The notes below the pieces were generated by a model that did not search any database, had not been told where the DNA came from, and saw only the letters and a list, made by a program, of their open reading frames with translations. Shown here piece by piece: positions 10,144-18,544 of a DNA stretch of 64,000 nucleotides. The DNA lies in the NCBI GenBank assembly GCA_947500055.1, contig CANMQO010000002.1:496001-560000 (forward strand), written 5' to 3'. Each line of letters begins with the position of its first letter. The first letter of the stretch is position 1. The position numbers were made by a program, and so were the translations under genes. The stretch comes from an uncultured Paracoccaceae bacterium. Lineage in GTDB: Bacteria; Pseudomonadota; Alphaproteobacteria; Rhodobacterales; Rhodobacteraceae.

Positions 10144-10749
10144 ATGGTGGTCGCGGATAATCTCCACTCCAAACTGGTTGGCTGGTCCAAGATTATCCTG
10201 CCGCTGGCCGCGCTTGCGCTGCTGTCGGTTTTGTTCATGTTCGCCCGCGATACTGGTCCTCCGTCAGAGATTTCATTCGCCGAAATCGAGGCAATGGCGC
10301 GTGATCAGCGTATTTCGGCGCCCCGGTTTTCAGGTGTTACCGAGGACGGTGCGGTCGTGGCGATTTCGGCCAAGAGCGCCAAGCCGGTGATTGGACAACC
10401 GGAAACTTTCAGCATTGATCGGGTGGTCGCGCGGATGGACAACCCTGATGGCAGCAGCGTCGATATCACCGCAACCAGCGGAGAGTTGAACGGCCTTGCG
10501 AACAGGGCACGCTTCTATGGCTTGGCCCGTATGGAAACGTCGAGCGGCTACCAGATGGAAACAAATGCGCTGACTGCGGAACTGGACACCGGCATTATCA
10601 CATCGGATGGGGTGATTGAAATTCATGCACCATTTGGTGAATTGACCGCGGGGCAGGTTACCTTACAGGTGACGGCCGACGCGGTTGGACAACAGATACT
10701 GTTCACACAAGGGGTCCGCCTGATATACCACCCGCAGGACCAACGATAG
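10144..10749 (+). CDS. lptC: LPS export protein LptC
   Basis: A bitopic inner-membrane protein that accepts LPS from the LptBFG ABC transporter and passes it to LptA. It has 201 residues with one N-terminal membrane helix (SKIILPLAALALLSVLFMFA, about 18-37) and a beta-jellyroll periplasmic domain. The ATG at 10144 lies two nt after the isomerase stop; an in-frame start at 10117 inside the previous gene is less likely. Identification rests on topology, length and position between kdsD and lptA, since LptC sequences are poorly conserved. Confidence 0.85.
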   Translation: MVVADNLHSKLVGWSKIILPLAALALLSVLFMFARDTGPPSEISFAEIEAMARDQRISAPRFSGVTEDGAVVAISAKSAKPVIGQPETFSIDRVVARMDNPDGSSVDITATSGELNGLANRARFYGLARMETSSGYQMETNALTAELDTGIITSDGVIEIHAPFGELTAGQVTLQVTADAVGQQILFTQGVRLIYHPQDQR

Positions 10750-10772
10750 CAAATTTAAGGAATCTACCCACA

Positions 10773-11252
10773 GTGTTCAGAATTTCCGCCTTTATCATTT
10801 GTCTCCTGGTTGCGACCGCGTCGGTTGCCCAGACGAATGTCAACCTTGGTGGGATCACGGTTGATGAAACTGCCGCCGTTGAGGTTGTCGCCGATAACCT
10901 TGCAGTTGATCAGGCGTCAGGGACCGCGATTTTCTCTGGCAATGTTGTCATTGTTCAAGGCGAGATGAAAGTGGCCGCTGCAAATGTCGAAGTCTTCTAT
11001 ACAGAGGCAACCGGCGATATTTCCCGGCTGGTAGCCACCGGTGGCGTGACTTTTGTGACAGCGACAGAAGCCGCCGAATCCAGGGATGCGGTTTACGATC
11101 TTGCCGGTGGCACATTGACCCTGACCGGTGATGTTTTGGTCACCCAGGGTGCCAGCGCCATTTCGGCGGAAAAGATGGTGGTCAATACGGGTGATGGTTC
11201 TGCCGTGATGGAAGGGCGTGTGCGCACCGTCCTGCAACAAGGCCAAAACTGA
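10773..11252 (+). CDS. lptA: LPS transport periplasmic protein LptA
   Basis: A small periplasmic beta-jellyroll (OstA-like) protein that bridges LptC and the outer-membrane LptD. It has 159 residues with a signal peptide (FRISAFIICLLVATASVAQ) and repeated DxxxG beta turns such as ASGTAIFSGNVVIVQGEMKV and LAGGTLTLTGDVLVTQG. It begins with GTG at 10773 and overlaps lptB by one base (TGATG). The neighbours fix the assignment. Confidence 0.9.
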   Translation: MFRISAFIICLLVATASVAQTNVNLGGITVDETAAVEVVADNLAVDQASGTAIFSGNVVIVQGEMKVAAANVEVFYTEATGDISRLVATGGVTFVTATEAAESRDAVYDLAGGTLTLTGDVLVTQGASAISAEKMVVNTGDGSAVMEGRVRTVLQQGQN

Positions 11253-12013
11253 TGGCGGATGGTCCGGCACTGACGGTGAAGGATGGCGAAGCGGGGTTGC
11301 GCGTTGTCAATCTGCGCAAAAGCTATCGCAAACGACCGGTCATTCGCGATGTCAGCATGGATCTTGGGCGGGGCGAGGTTGTCGCGTTGCTTGGACCCAA
11401 CGGATCAGGCAAAACCACATGTTTTTATGCCATCGCCGGGCTTGTTACTGCCGAGGGCGGCAGGGTTATTGTGGACGGGCGCGAGGCGACGACCTTGCCG
11501 ATGTATCGGCGTGCGCGCCTTGGCATCGGCTATCTGCCACAGGAAATGTCGATCTTTCGGGGCATGTCCGTCGAAGACAACATCATGGCGATTCTAGAGA
11601 TCGCGGTGGATGACCGGCACAAGCGTCGCGAACGGTTGGAAGAACTGCTTTCTGAATTCTCGATAGAGCATCTGCGCCGCGCGTCGGCCATGGCCCTGTC
11701 GGGTGGCGAACGCAGGCGGGTAGAGATTGCGCGTTGCCTCGCCGCAGGTCCGAAATATGTTCTGCTGGATGAACCCTTTGCCGGTGTTGATCCGATTGCC
11801 GTGGGTGAAATCAGGCATCTGGTCGCGGACCTGAAAAATCGCGGCATTGGCGTATTGATTACCGACCACAATGTGCAGGAAACCCTGCAGATCGTCGACC
11901 GCGCCTATATCCTGCATGACGGTAAAGTGCTGATGAGCGGCACGACGGATGAGGTTGTGCAAAACGAGAACGTAAGGCGTGTTTATCTGGGTGATAACTT
12001 TCGCGTAACGTGA
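11252..12013 (+). CDS. lptB: LPS export ABC transporter ATP-binding protein LptB
   Basis: Cytoplasmic ATPase that, as a dimer with LptF and LptG, extracts LPS from the inner membrane. The 253-residue protein has Walker A GPNGSGKT at 48-55, the signature ALSGGERRR, and Walker B YVLLDEPFAGVDP, the last being typical of LptB. The lptF and lptG genes are not in the window, as usual. The start overlaps the lptA stop, so the two are probably translated together. Confidence 0.97.
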   Translation: MADGPALTVKDGEAGLRVVNLRKSYRKRPVIRDVSMDLGRGEVVALLGPNGSGKTTCFYAIAGLVTAEGGRVIVDGREATTLPMYRRARLGIGYLPQEMSIFRGMSVEDNIMAILEIAVDDRHKRRERLEELLSEFSIEHLRRASAMALSGGERRRVEIARCLAAGPKYVLLDEPFAGVDPIAVGEIRHLVADLKNRGIGVLITDHNVQETLQIVDRAYILHDGKVLMSGTTDEVVQNENVRRVYLGDNFRVT

Positions 12014-12239
12014 ATTTGGTCGCTGTGTTAACCACTGTATCATTGACAAACCGACCCATTCTGGCGCCAAATGAAGAGGATGACAGACCCGCTTCACTTT
12101 TTCCTCATACTGGCCGCAGAATTGCCCAAACCTGAGGACAAGCTGAACCAATCGGGCGTTATCGTTTTCCAATAGTATGACGTTCAGCCCGCCCAATGCG
12201 GGTTGCTTTGGCGTCATCATATCAAACACAGGAGAAACG

Positions 12240-12815
12240 ATGCGGTATCAAATCAGTGGCAAACAGATCGACATCGGCGAAGCGCTTCAAACACATGTTA
12301 AGACGGAGCTGGATGATATACTTAGCAAATATGCTGGCCGCCCGACCGACGCCTACGTTGTTTTTTCCAAGTCTGGAAACGAGTATTTGTGCGAATCGGT
12401 TGTGCATCTTTCAACCGGTCTGAACGCACAGGCCACTGGCCGCGCCCACGAGATTTACGCGGCGTTCGACAGCAGCGGCGAAAAAATGGACAAGCAGCTG
12501 CGCCGCTACAAGCGTCGATTGAAGGATCACCACAGGGAAAGATCACAACCCGTTGAAGTTTCGGATGCAGGGTCATATATCCTCGAGCCGAGAGATGAGT
12601 CGGATGAGGCGTCACAAGACACGGTAAACGCCATGATTGTGGCCGAAATGGAGACAAAAATCCCTTCGCTTTCAGTCGGCGAAGCGGTGATGCAGATGGA
12701 AATCGCGAGCGCACCAGTGCTTGTTTTCCGCAATGAAAACCACAGTGGAATAAATGTCGTCTACAGACGGGACGACGGAAATATCGGTTGGATCGATCCC
12801 AAAACAGCGGGTTGA
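12240..12815 (+). CDS. hpf: Long-form ribosome hibernation promoting factor
   Basis: Binds the 30S decoding region and drives 100S ribosome dimerisation in stationary phase. The 191 residues comprise an N-terminal S30AE domain (about 1-105, with QISGKQIDIGEAL and LRRYKRRLKDHH) and a C-terminal dimerisation domain (SVGEAVMQMEIASAPVLVFR and INVVYRRDDGNIGWIDP), which marks the long form. The ATG at 12240 follows GGAG with good spacing; the upstream in-frame start at 12177 has none. In many alphaproteobacteria rpoN sits between lptB and this gene; here there is only a 226-nt non-coding gap. Confidence 0.93.
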   Translation: MRYQISGKQIDIGEALQTHVKTELDDILSKYAGRPTDAYVVFSKSGNEYLCESVVHLSTGLNAQATGRAHEIYAAFDSSGEKMDKQLRRYKRRLKDHHRERSQPVEVSDAGSYILEPRDESDEASQDTVNAMIVAEMETKIPSLSVGEAVMQMEIASAPVLVFRNENHSGINVVYRRDDGNIGWIDPKTAG

Positions 12816-12842
12816 ACCACACGTTTTTGAAAGAAGTATCAG

Positions 12843-13307
12843 ATGCAACTTGCACAGATTTTGGATGTTGGCGCGGTGAAGACGATCACCTCTTGCACCA
12901 GCAAAAAGCGTCTTTTCCACGATCTGGGCGAGTTGTCTGAGGTTTGCTATGGTCTGGACGCGTCGCAGGTTATCGATGCGTTGCAGGATCGCGAAAACCT
13001 TGGCCCAACCGGTGTGGGGCAAGGTATCGCCCTTCCACATGCCCGGTTGAATGGCGTGTCAGAGGTCAAGGGTATCTTTCTGCGTTTGGAAAAGCCGTTG
13101 GATTTTGATGCCGTCGATCGCCAACCCGTTGATCTGGTTTTCGCCCTGCTGGCCCCGCAAAATGCTGGTGTGGATCACCTGAAAGCCCTGGCGCTTGTGT
13201 CCCGCACCCTGCGCGACACATCAATTTGCGCCAAGCTGCGGGCCAATGGCGATCAGGCGACGTTGCATACCATTCTGACGGAAGTGCATTCAAGCCAGGC
13301 CGCCTGA
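12843..13307 (+). CDS. ptsN: Nitrogen-type PTS EIIA component (PtsN)
   Basis: Regulatory phosphocarrier of the EI-Ntr/NPr/EIIA-Ntr relay, which in related bacteria adjusts potassium transport and nitrogen or carbon control rather than sugar uptake. The 154-residue protein has the phosphorylation motif GIALPHARL with the predicted phospho-histidine at residue 66. It sits 27 nt after hpf, so both are probably in one transcript. It converges on the sulfotransferase gene with one base between the stops. Confidence 0.95.
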   Translation: MQLAQILDVGAVKTITSCTSKKRLFHDLGELSEVCYGLDASQVIDALQDRENLGPTGVGQGIALPHARLNGVSEVKGIFLRLEKPLDFDAVDRQPVDLVFALLAPQNAGVDHLKALALVSRTLRDTSICAKLRANGDQATLHTILTEVHSSQAA

Positions 13308-13308
13308 C

Positions 13309-14742
13309 TCAGGCCCAGTCCCCAAACCCAAAAGACAGGTAGTCGCGCGTATAGGCATCTTGCGCGGCTTCCTCGATTGCGGTGTCATAAATTTCCCGCA
13401 GAAGCGACATCACCATTTCATCTGTGTCGGGCAAGGCCGGCGGGTCGGTTTTCCCTATCTGACTGCAGAGGAAGGGCAGATCATCCCGCAGCCGGTCTTC
13501 GCGCAGGATCACGTCAGGCAGGCCAAATTGCGCCATGCCTTGCAGAACGGCCAACTGGCTGGCCCAGGATGGATCTGTTCGTATTGCGGTTTGCGCCGAC
13601 AGGTTGTTTTTGACAAAGCCCAGAAACGCCAGAAAGGCAGTTCGATGTGCCGCGATATCATAACCCTTGAGATTGCGCGGCAGGAGCGGATCGGCCGGTA
13701 TCGGCAGCTTGTGAACCTTGCGCAGCGTTTGCCGGATCTTTGGGAAAAGTTTGGGGCCTTCGAACAGGATATGGGTGCAAAATGAGTCATGCGCGCGGGC
13801 TACCGGGTGCCGCAGAACGGCAAAGCTGCGATGCGCCGATTGCCCCCGCTTCCATTCGCGCAATGTTTTTTGCGAGAAGCCCTGCCGCAGCTCTTTGAGC
13901 GGGCAGCCATCAAGATCGGCCATCCACTGACCCACCTGTTCATCAAGTCCGCTGCGCAACGGTAAATACAGCAAGCCCGATTGGGGCGCCGCAACATAGG
14001 CAGGGATCATCGGGCCACGACGCGGTTCAAAGTTCGGGGTCCGGTCCAGATCGAACCGGTCCCAACCGGCGATTGCGGCCTTCATCTCTTCGGGGTTGGA
14101 GACTTTGTCGCGAGTCGGTGCGGGATTTTGTTTTTTGAGTTTACGATCGAGTGAGTTCAGGCGATCGGAGCATTCTAGAAACGCCGCCAGCCCGTTCATG
14201 ATCTCAACCTCGCCCAGATCGTCGTAGTTGATGTAAAAGGCGGTTTGCCCCGATCTTTGCAATGCGTTCTGCAAAAGCAGTTGGAATTTTTGCATCCTGT
14301 CCAGGTAAGTGGCGAATTCGGTTCCGTCAAAGCGCACTTTTTCCGCCTTGGCATGGGTGGCGTTTGTCAGTTTCCATTGACCGGTGGCTTTTGCGATTTT
14401 CCAGCTGACGAAACTGTCAACTGGATTACGTGTCAGAATGATCTTGGCGCAACGCGGATCGGAAAGGCAGGTGGGCAAAACGCGCTGGTCGTGGTTGTTG
14501 AAGAACCGAAAACCTGCCAACCCGTCACTTGCCTTGATCGCGTCGATCAGCGCATCGGGGTTCTCTTCTCTGGATTCCACGGTGAAGCCGAGCATCTCGT
14601 TATGTTTTGGATAGCCAACGAAGCTGGGATTGAACGCCTCACCATAGCAATGCAAACCATCAAACAGGTTGATGTTGGCCTCAAGGTAGTTTGAACCTGT
14701 GCGCATGTCGGCGAAAACTACGAAGTAATCGAACTTTGCCAT
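13309..14742 (-). CDS. Sulfotransferase family protein with two sulfotransferase-like halves
   Basis: Predicted to move a sulfo group from PAPS to an acceptor, probably a surface glycan given the neighbouring glycosyltransferases. The 477 residues look like two halves. The first (about 1-230) has the PAPS 5'-phosphosulfate loop in VVFADMRTGSNYLE and the 3'-phosphate site in KIILTRNPVDSFVSW, resembling the Stf0/NodH type. The second (about 260-477) has a 3'-phosphate-site-like segment SFAVLRHPVARAHDSF, but the matching loop before it (LLYLPLRSGLDEQ) lacks the usual glycine pattern and may be inactive. It ends a minus-strand run galU-GT2-GT2-GT14, two nt after the GT14 gene. The acceptor is unknown. 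Confidence 0.8.
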   Translation of the reverse strand: MAKFDYFVVFADMRTGSNYLEANINLFDGLHCYGEAFNPSFVGYPKHNEMLGFTVESREENPDALIDAIKASDGLAGFRFFNNHDQRVLPTCLSDPRCAKIILTRNPVDSFVSWKIAKATGQWKLTNATHAKAEKVRFDGTEFATYLDRMQKFQLLLQNALQRSGQTAFYINYDDLGEVEIMNGLAAFLECSDRLNSLDRKLKKQNPAPTRDKVSNPEEMKAAIAGWDRFDLDRTPNFEPRRGPMIPAYVAAPQSGLLYLPLRSGLDEQVGQWMADLDGCPLKELRQGFSQKTLREWKRGQSAHRSFAVLRHPVARAHDSFCTHILFEGPKLFPKIRQTLRKVHKLPIPADPLLPRNLKGYDIAAHRTAFLAFLGFVKNNLSAQTAIRTDPSWASQLAVLQGMAQFGLPDVILREDRLRDDLPFLCSQIGKTDPPALPDTDEMVMSLLREIYDTAIEEAAQDAYTRDYLSFGFGDWA

Positions 14743-14744
14743 GA

Positions 14745-16445
14745 TCAGCGCACCAGATAAGGTTTTTGCTGGGTTTGCACGGACGTTACATTGTCCGTAT
14801 TTTTCGGGAACTCACCCGTCAGGAACGGGTGCATTCCCTGATTGCGCAGGTCCTGCAGAAACGCACCCAACCCGTCAAGTTTCACCATGGTTGGCGCCTC
14901 TGCCAGTCGCGGGTGGGGTTGTTCGCTGATCTCGTCCACGATACTTTCCAGCGTTTCCATCGGCGATCGGACAAACTCCGCCAGTGTTATGACCCGCACC
15001 CTTGCCTTGGTGAAGGGGGAGCGCAGGATCTTCAGCTGCGCATGTTCAATTTTCTGAAGGCGTGCGGCTTCTTTCCTCAGATCTGAGAATTCTTCACGGG
15101 CCAGGAACAGTGAGATGATCCAGGCCCCGGAAACGATCGAAATGCGGGCATTTGAATCCTTCGCCATCATCCAGTTGATGGTTTGGGTATCCCTTGGACC
15201 GAATTGAAACGCCTGATGTTTGCCTCGATTGTTCCAGATCAGGTTGCTGAGGAACATTTTTGGATTGTAGTCCCGCAATGTGGGGTGATCAGACATGCCG
15301 CCGGTGTAGATCGCCGAATTGTCACAGAAATGCGCCCGGTCTGGCGCGAACAAATGTCCGTGGACGACCCCGCCGCCGGTTGTCTTTGAAAGCCAAGCCT
15401 CAAAATCGTCGATGACTTCGGTGAATCCCTGCAAGACCGAATAGGGCGCCGCCGTGACGCCGATTTCGTCATCTATGGTGGGGTATCGGCTTTGCATATA
15501 AAGGCCGGGCCGACCGAGAATGCGACGATCCACCGCATTTGCAAAAACCCGGTCTGCCGAACTGGGGTTCGGACCGACTTGTTCGTCCGGTTTGTTGTAG
15601 GGCAGCGGAAAGATCTTGTAGAGTTCATCCGCACGCGGCCATATTTTACGCGCCACAAAGCAAGCTGACCGGCGCAACAAGGCCTTGTGGTCATTGTAGA
15701 ATACATGCGGCTTGCCCTGGAAATCGAACTTTGACAGTGTCAGCGACCGGCTTTCGATCTTGGTGGAATGAAGCCGCGCTATTGTCTGGAAATAGCTTTC
15801 GTCCGGGATCCACACCTTGCGAAAATACCTGTCGTAAGTTGGACGTTTTGGGTCATTCAAAATCGCGCTTAGCGTCCGCCGGGTCAGGCACCACCATTGA
15901 GACCCCATATGTGGCACGACACCGGTGGGGATACGCCGCTTGAACCGGGCAAACTGCTGAATTTTGACATAGAAATCAAAGATGCGCCGGTGCCGCCGCC
16001 AGGAAAACGGGAACCTTAGGGTGAACCGCTCCTGATCAAGGCCGCCAACGGTCCATGGCACGTCTTCTGTTGTGGAGCTTTCGATGAAATCTGTTTCCCG
16101 GCGCGCATCCAGGTAGTCGCAAAGCTCTGACACCGGGCGCAGCGGCAGGCAGGCGCCTGACGCCAGGTAGATGTGCCGCAGCTCTGGATGTGAATCCATC
16201 AGCAGCGCTGCGGCTTCCTGCGTTGCAGCAACAAGTCCCCATGTGCCCCATTCACACAAATGCCGCTTCGAAAACTGCACTTGATCAAGGTCGGACAGCG
16301 CGTCGACAAATGCATTGTATTCTTTCTGATCAACCTTCTTATCGACATGTACGACAACCGGGCAGCCGCCGCCCACCCACAGCCTGATCGCCTGTTCGGC
16401 CCGTTGCAGGGCGGTATGGGCAAGGATGACGACCCCGACATTCAT
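14745..16445 (-). CDS. GT14-type glycosyltransferase with a C-terminal domain of unknown function
   Basis: The 566-residue protein begins directly with the core-2/I-branching beta-1,6-N-acetylglucosaminyltransferase fold (GT14): VGVVILAHTALQRAEQAIRL, VVHVDKK, IYLASGACLPLRP, PHMGSQWWCLTRR and WIPDESYFQT, ending near residue 270. The remaining 290 residues carry a second conserved-looking domain (GLYMQSRYPTIDDEIG, VVHGHLFAPDR, FGPRDTQTINWMMAKD) that I recall only as a DUF paired with this enzyme type in Rhodobacteraceae. It has no signal peptide or clear membrane helix. The start overlaps the preceding GT2 stop by 4 nt, so translation is coupled. Sugar donor and acceptor are not determinable. 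Confidence 0.8.
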   Translation of the reverse strand: MNVGVVILAHTALQRAEQAIRLWVGGGCPVVVHVDKKVDQKEYNAFVDALSDLDQVQFSKRHLCEWGTWGLVAATQEAAALLMDSHPELRHIYLASGACLPLRPVSELCDYLDARRETDFIESSTTEDVPWTVGGLDQERFTLRFPFSWRRHRRIFDFYVKIQQFARFKRRIPTGVVPHMGSQWWCLTRRTLSAILNDPKRPTYDRYFRKVWIPDESYFQTIARLHSTKIESRSLTLSKFDFQGKPHVFYNDHKALLRRSACFVARKIWPRADELYKIFPLPYNKPDEQVGPNPSSADRVFANAVDRRILGRPGLYMQSRYPTIDDEIGVTAAPYSVLQGFTEVIDDFEAWLSKTTGGGVVHGHLFAPDRAHFCDNSAIYTGGMSDHPTLRDYNPKMFLSNLIWNNRGKHQAFQFGPRDTQTINWMMAKDSNARISIVSGAWIISLFLAREEFSDLRKEAARLQKIEHAQLKILRSPFTKARVRVITLAEFVRSPMETLESIVDEISEQPHPRLAEAPTMVKLDGLGAFLQDLRNQGMHPFLTGEFPKNTDNVTSVQTQQKPYLVR

Positions 16446-17452
16446 GCCCAGTTTCCTTTGGACAGGAGACCCAGAACCTCAAGCTGTCGCCAGTTGAGAT
16501 ATTGCTCGCTCCATTTGGTCCAAAGGTTTGGATCCGCCTCTGCGCCGTCTGCGTATTGCTGGTATTCGTGACCGTCCCCGTAATGTTCGCCGCGCGTCGC
16601 CTCTTCTTTTGCGCGGTCGCCGAATGTGTTGATGAATTTCGCGTGCAGCAGGGCACCGGATGTTTTTTCACCCCCCTGCTGGTCATAAACAAGGTTCAAC
16701 CCGCGCGGCAGAACCATATGGGTTGAACTGACATAGGTGTAACGCCGGTCCCATTTCACGAACGGCACCTTGTTTAACGCAGGTGCCTTTTCAGGAGTGT
16801 CGGCAAAGAAGGCCCGTGCCCGTGCCCCGCCCTGAATCCACAGGTTCCGCATGCGTTTGTTGCGGCTGATCATGTAATTGCCCGCGTCGAACCAGTTGGC
16901 GATTTCCAGCGGGTCCATCCCGCTTTCATATTTCGCCTCGCTCACCGGGCCTTGCGGATAAAGATCAAGTATCAGTGCGCCAAAGGATCTGATGTCGGAT
17001 GCATCCAGCCAATCGCCCAGGGCGGCAAGTGGTCTGGTGTCGCAGAACGGGTAAACAAAAAATTCATCCACATCGACCGTCAGCGCCCAATGGCCATGCC
17101 CATAGCGCCATTGCAGGTAGGTCAGCCAGTCCATGCCATAGCGCGCATCGCCATAGCTGGCATCCGTCGACCACAACGATACATCGGGTTGTTCAGCTGC
17201 GTAAGCGTCGCCGCCATCGGTGCTGCCGTTATTGACCATGATGAAGTGATCAACGCCCTGCTTGCGGTAATACTCAAAGAAGTAAGGCAGTCGGATCCCT
17301 TCGTTTCGGAAGGTGCAAAACAGCAGGATATCATCGGGCTTGATAGCTGCCGTCCGGTTTTTGACGCCGTCCAACTCGCGTCGTTTGCGGAAGGCGCGTA
17401 GTTTCCAGCGCCTTCGCTGAAGACGCAACATATATGACCGAAAAATGCTCAA
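16442..17452 (-). CDS. Family 2 glycosyltransferase (copy B)
   Basis: A 336-residue GT-A fold enzyme: DDILLFCTFRNEGIRLPYF and VDHFIMVNNGSTDGG form the nucleotide-binding region, and ALTVDVDEFFVYP holds the DxD metal motif. The basic N-terminus (LRLQRRRWKLRAFRKRRELD) is shared with the neighbouring copy A, so the two are tandem paralogues that have diverged. The frame opens with TTG at 17452, preceded by a weak purine-rich site; an ATG at 17431 would remove seven residues and lacks a ribosome site. It lies 39 nt after copy A. Probably a glycan assembly enzyme working with the adjacent genes. Confidence 0.85.
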   Translation of the reverse strand: MSIFRSYMLRLQRRRWKLRAFRKRRELDGVKNRTAAIKPDDILLFCTFRNEGIRLPYFFEYYRKQGVDHFIMVNNGSTDGGDAYAAEQPDVSLWSTDASYGDARYGMDWLTYLQWRYGHGHWALTVDVDEFFVYPFCDTRPLAALGDWLDASDIRSFGALILDLYPQGPVSEAKYESGMDPLEIANWFDAGNYMISRNKRMRNLWIQGGARARAFFADTPEKAPALNKVPFVKWDRRYTYVSSTHMVLPRGLNLVYDQQGGEKTSGALLHAKFINTFGDRAKEEATRGEHYGDGHEYQQYADGAEADPNLWTKWSEQYLNWRQLEVLGLLSKGNWA

Positions 17453-17491
17453 CTGGTTATCCCGTACCGATCCGCAGATCGCGCCATCATT

Positions 17492-18541
17492 TCAACCCCA
17501 ACTGCCCTTTGACATCAAGCCCAGATCGACAAGTTGCTGCCAGCTTTCGTATCGGCTGGCCCCTTGATACCAAAGATCGGGGCTTTTGGTTAACGCTTCG
17601 TGATATTCTGCATAAAGCGCGCTGTTTTCAAAGTGTTGTCGGCGGATTTGTTCCTCTTTCGACTTTTCAACGATCAAGTCGAGGAATTTCGTATGCAGGA
17701 GCGCACCGGACAGCCTGTCATGTTGGGGGGTGCTGAACACATCATGCAGATGTCGGGGCAGTATTTGATGTGTTGAGCTGACATATGCAAATCGCCGGTC
17801 CCATTTGACCAGCGGCGTTTTGTTCAGCGTTGGCGCACGTGCGGGATCTGATCCAAAAAACACCCGTTCGCGCACGCCCCCCTGGATCCAGAGATTCTGA
17901 TATACAGGGTGCCACGTGCTGCGATAGTTATCCGGGTCGAAATAGGGCAAGTATTGGATCGGGTCTGTTCCCGGGCGGTAGGCGCCATGTCCCACCGGTC
18001 CGCGGGGGTAAAGTTCGATCATCAATGCGCCGAAGGATTGGCGCCCCTGTTCGTCCAGCCATGCGGTCAGATCTGATAACTTGCGGGTGTCGTGTTCGGG
18101 ATAAATCAGCAACTCGTCAGCATCGACCGTCAGGCACCAATGCCCATGTCCGTGTTTCAGTTGCAGCCAGCCAAGCCAATCCATGCCGAACCGGGATAGC
18201 CGGTAGCTGTGATCAGTCTCCCAAAGGGATACATCCGCCTGATCCAGCAGCAAATCGACGGTGCCATCGTCACTGCCATTATCGACAAACAGAAAGTGTT
18301 CGACCCCCAGATCGCGATAATGTTGCAGGAAATAGGGAAGCCGCGAAACCTCGTTCCGCACGCAACTGAAGGCAAGAATGGCATCGGCGCTGATCGCGTC
18401 TGTTCGGTCGCGCCGCACCGATAATTGCCGCCGTTTGCGAAAGGAACGATACAACAAACGCCTGCGTTTCCAACGCAGGCGATATGCCAGTTTCAGCCTT
18501 GCCAGCGAACCCAGCCGTGGTTGGGGTTCCGCTGCGCGCAA
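17492..18541 (-). CDS. Family 2 glycosyltransferase (copy A)
   Basis: A 349-residue paralogue of the downstream gene. Matching landmarks are DAILAFSCVRNEVSRLPYF, VEHFLFVDNGSDDGTVD, CLTVDADELLIYP (DxD) and KTPLVKWDRRFAYVSSTHQ. The basic leader RWKRRRLLYRSFRKRRQL is also shared. The start appears to be a TTG at 18541, three nt beyond the galU stop; no in-frame ATG occurs before the catalytic core, so a non-ATG start is needed. Coupling to galU suggests a UDP-glucose-derived donor, but that is inference. Confidence 0.85.
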   Translation of the reverse strand: MRAAEPQPRLGSLARLKLAYRLRWKRRRLLYRSFRKRRQLSVRRDRTDAISADAILAFSCVRNEVSRLPYFLQHYRDLGVEHFLFVDNGSDDGTVDLLLDQADVSLWETDHSYRLSRFGMDWLGWLQLKHGHGHWCLTVDADELLIYPEHDTRKLSDLTAWLDEQGRQSFGALMIELYPRGPVGHGAYRPGTDPIQYLPYFDPDNYRSTWHPVYQNLWIQGGVRERVFFGSDPARAPTLNKTPLVKWDRRFAYVSSTHQILPRHLHDVFSTPQHDRLSGALLHTKFLDLIVEKSKEEQIRRQHFENSALYAEYHEALTKSPDLWYQGASRYESWQQLVDLGLMSKGSWG

Positions 18542-18544
18542 TGT

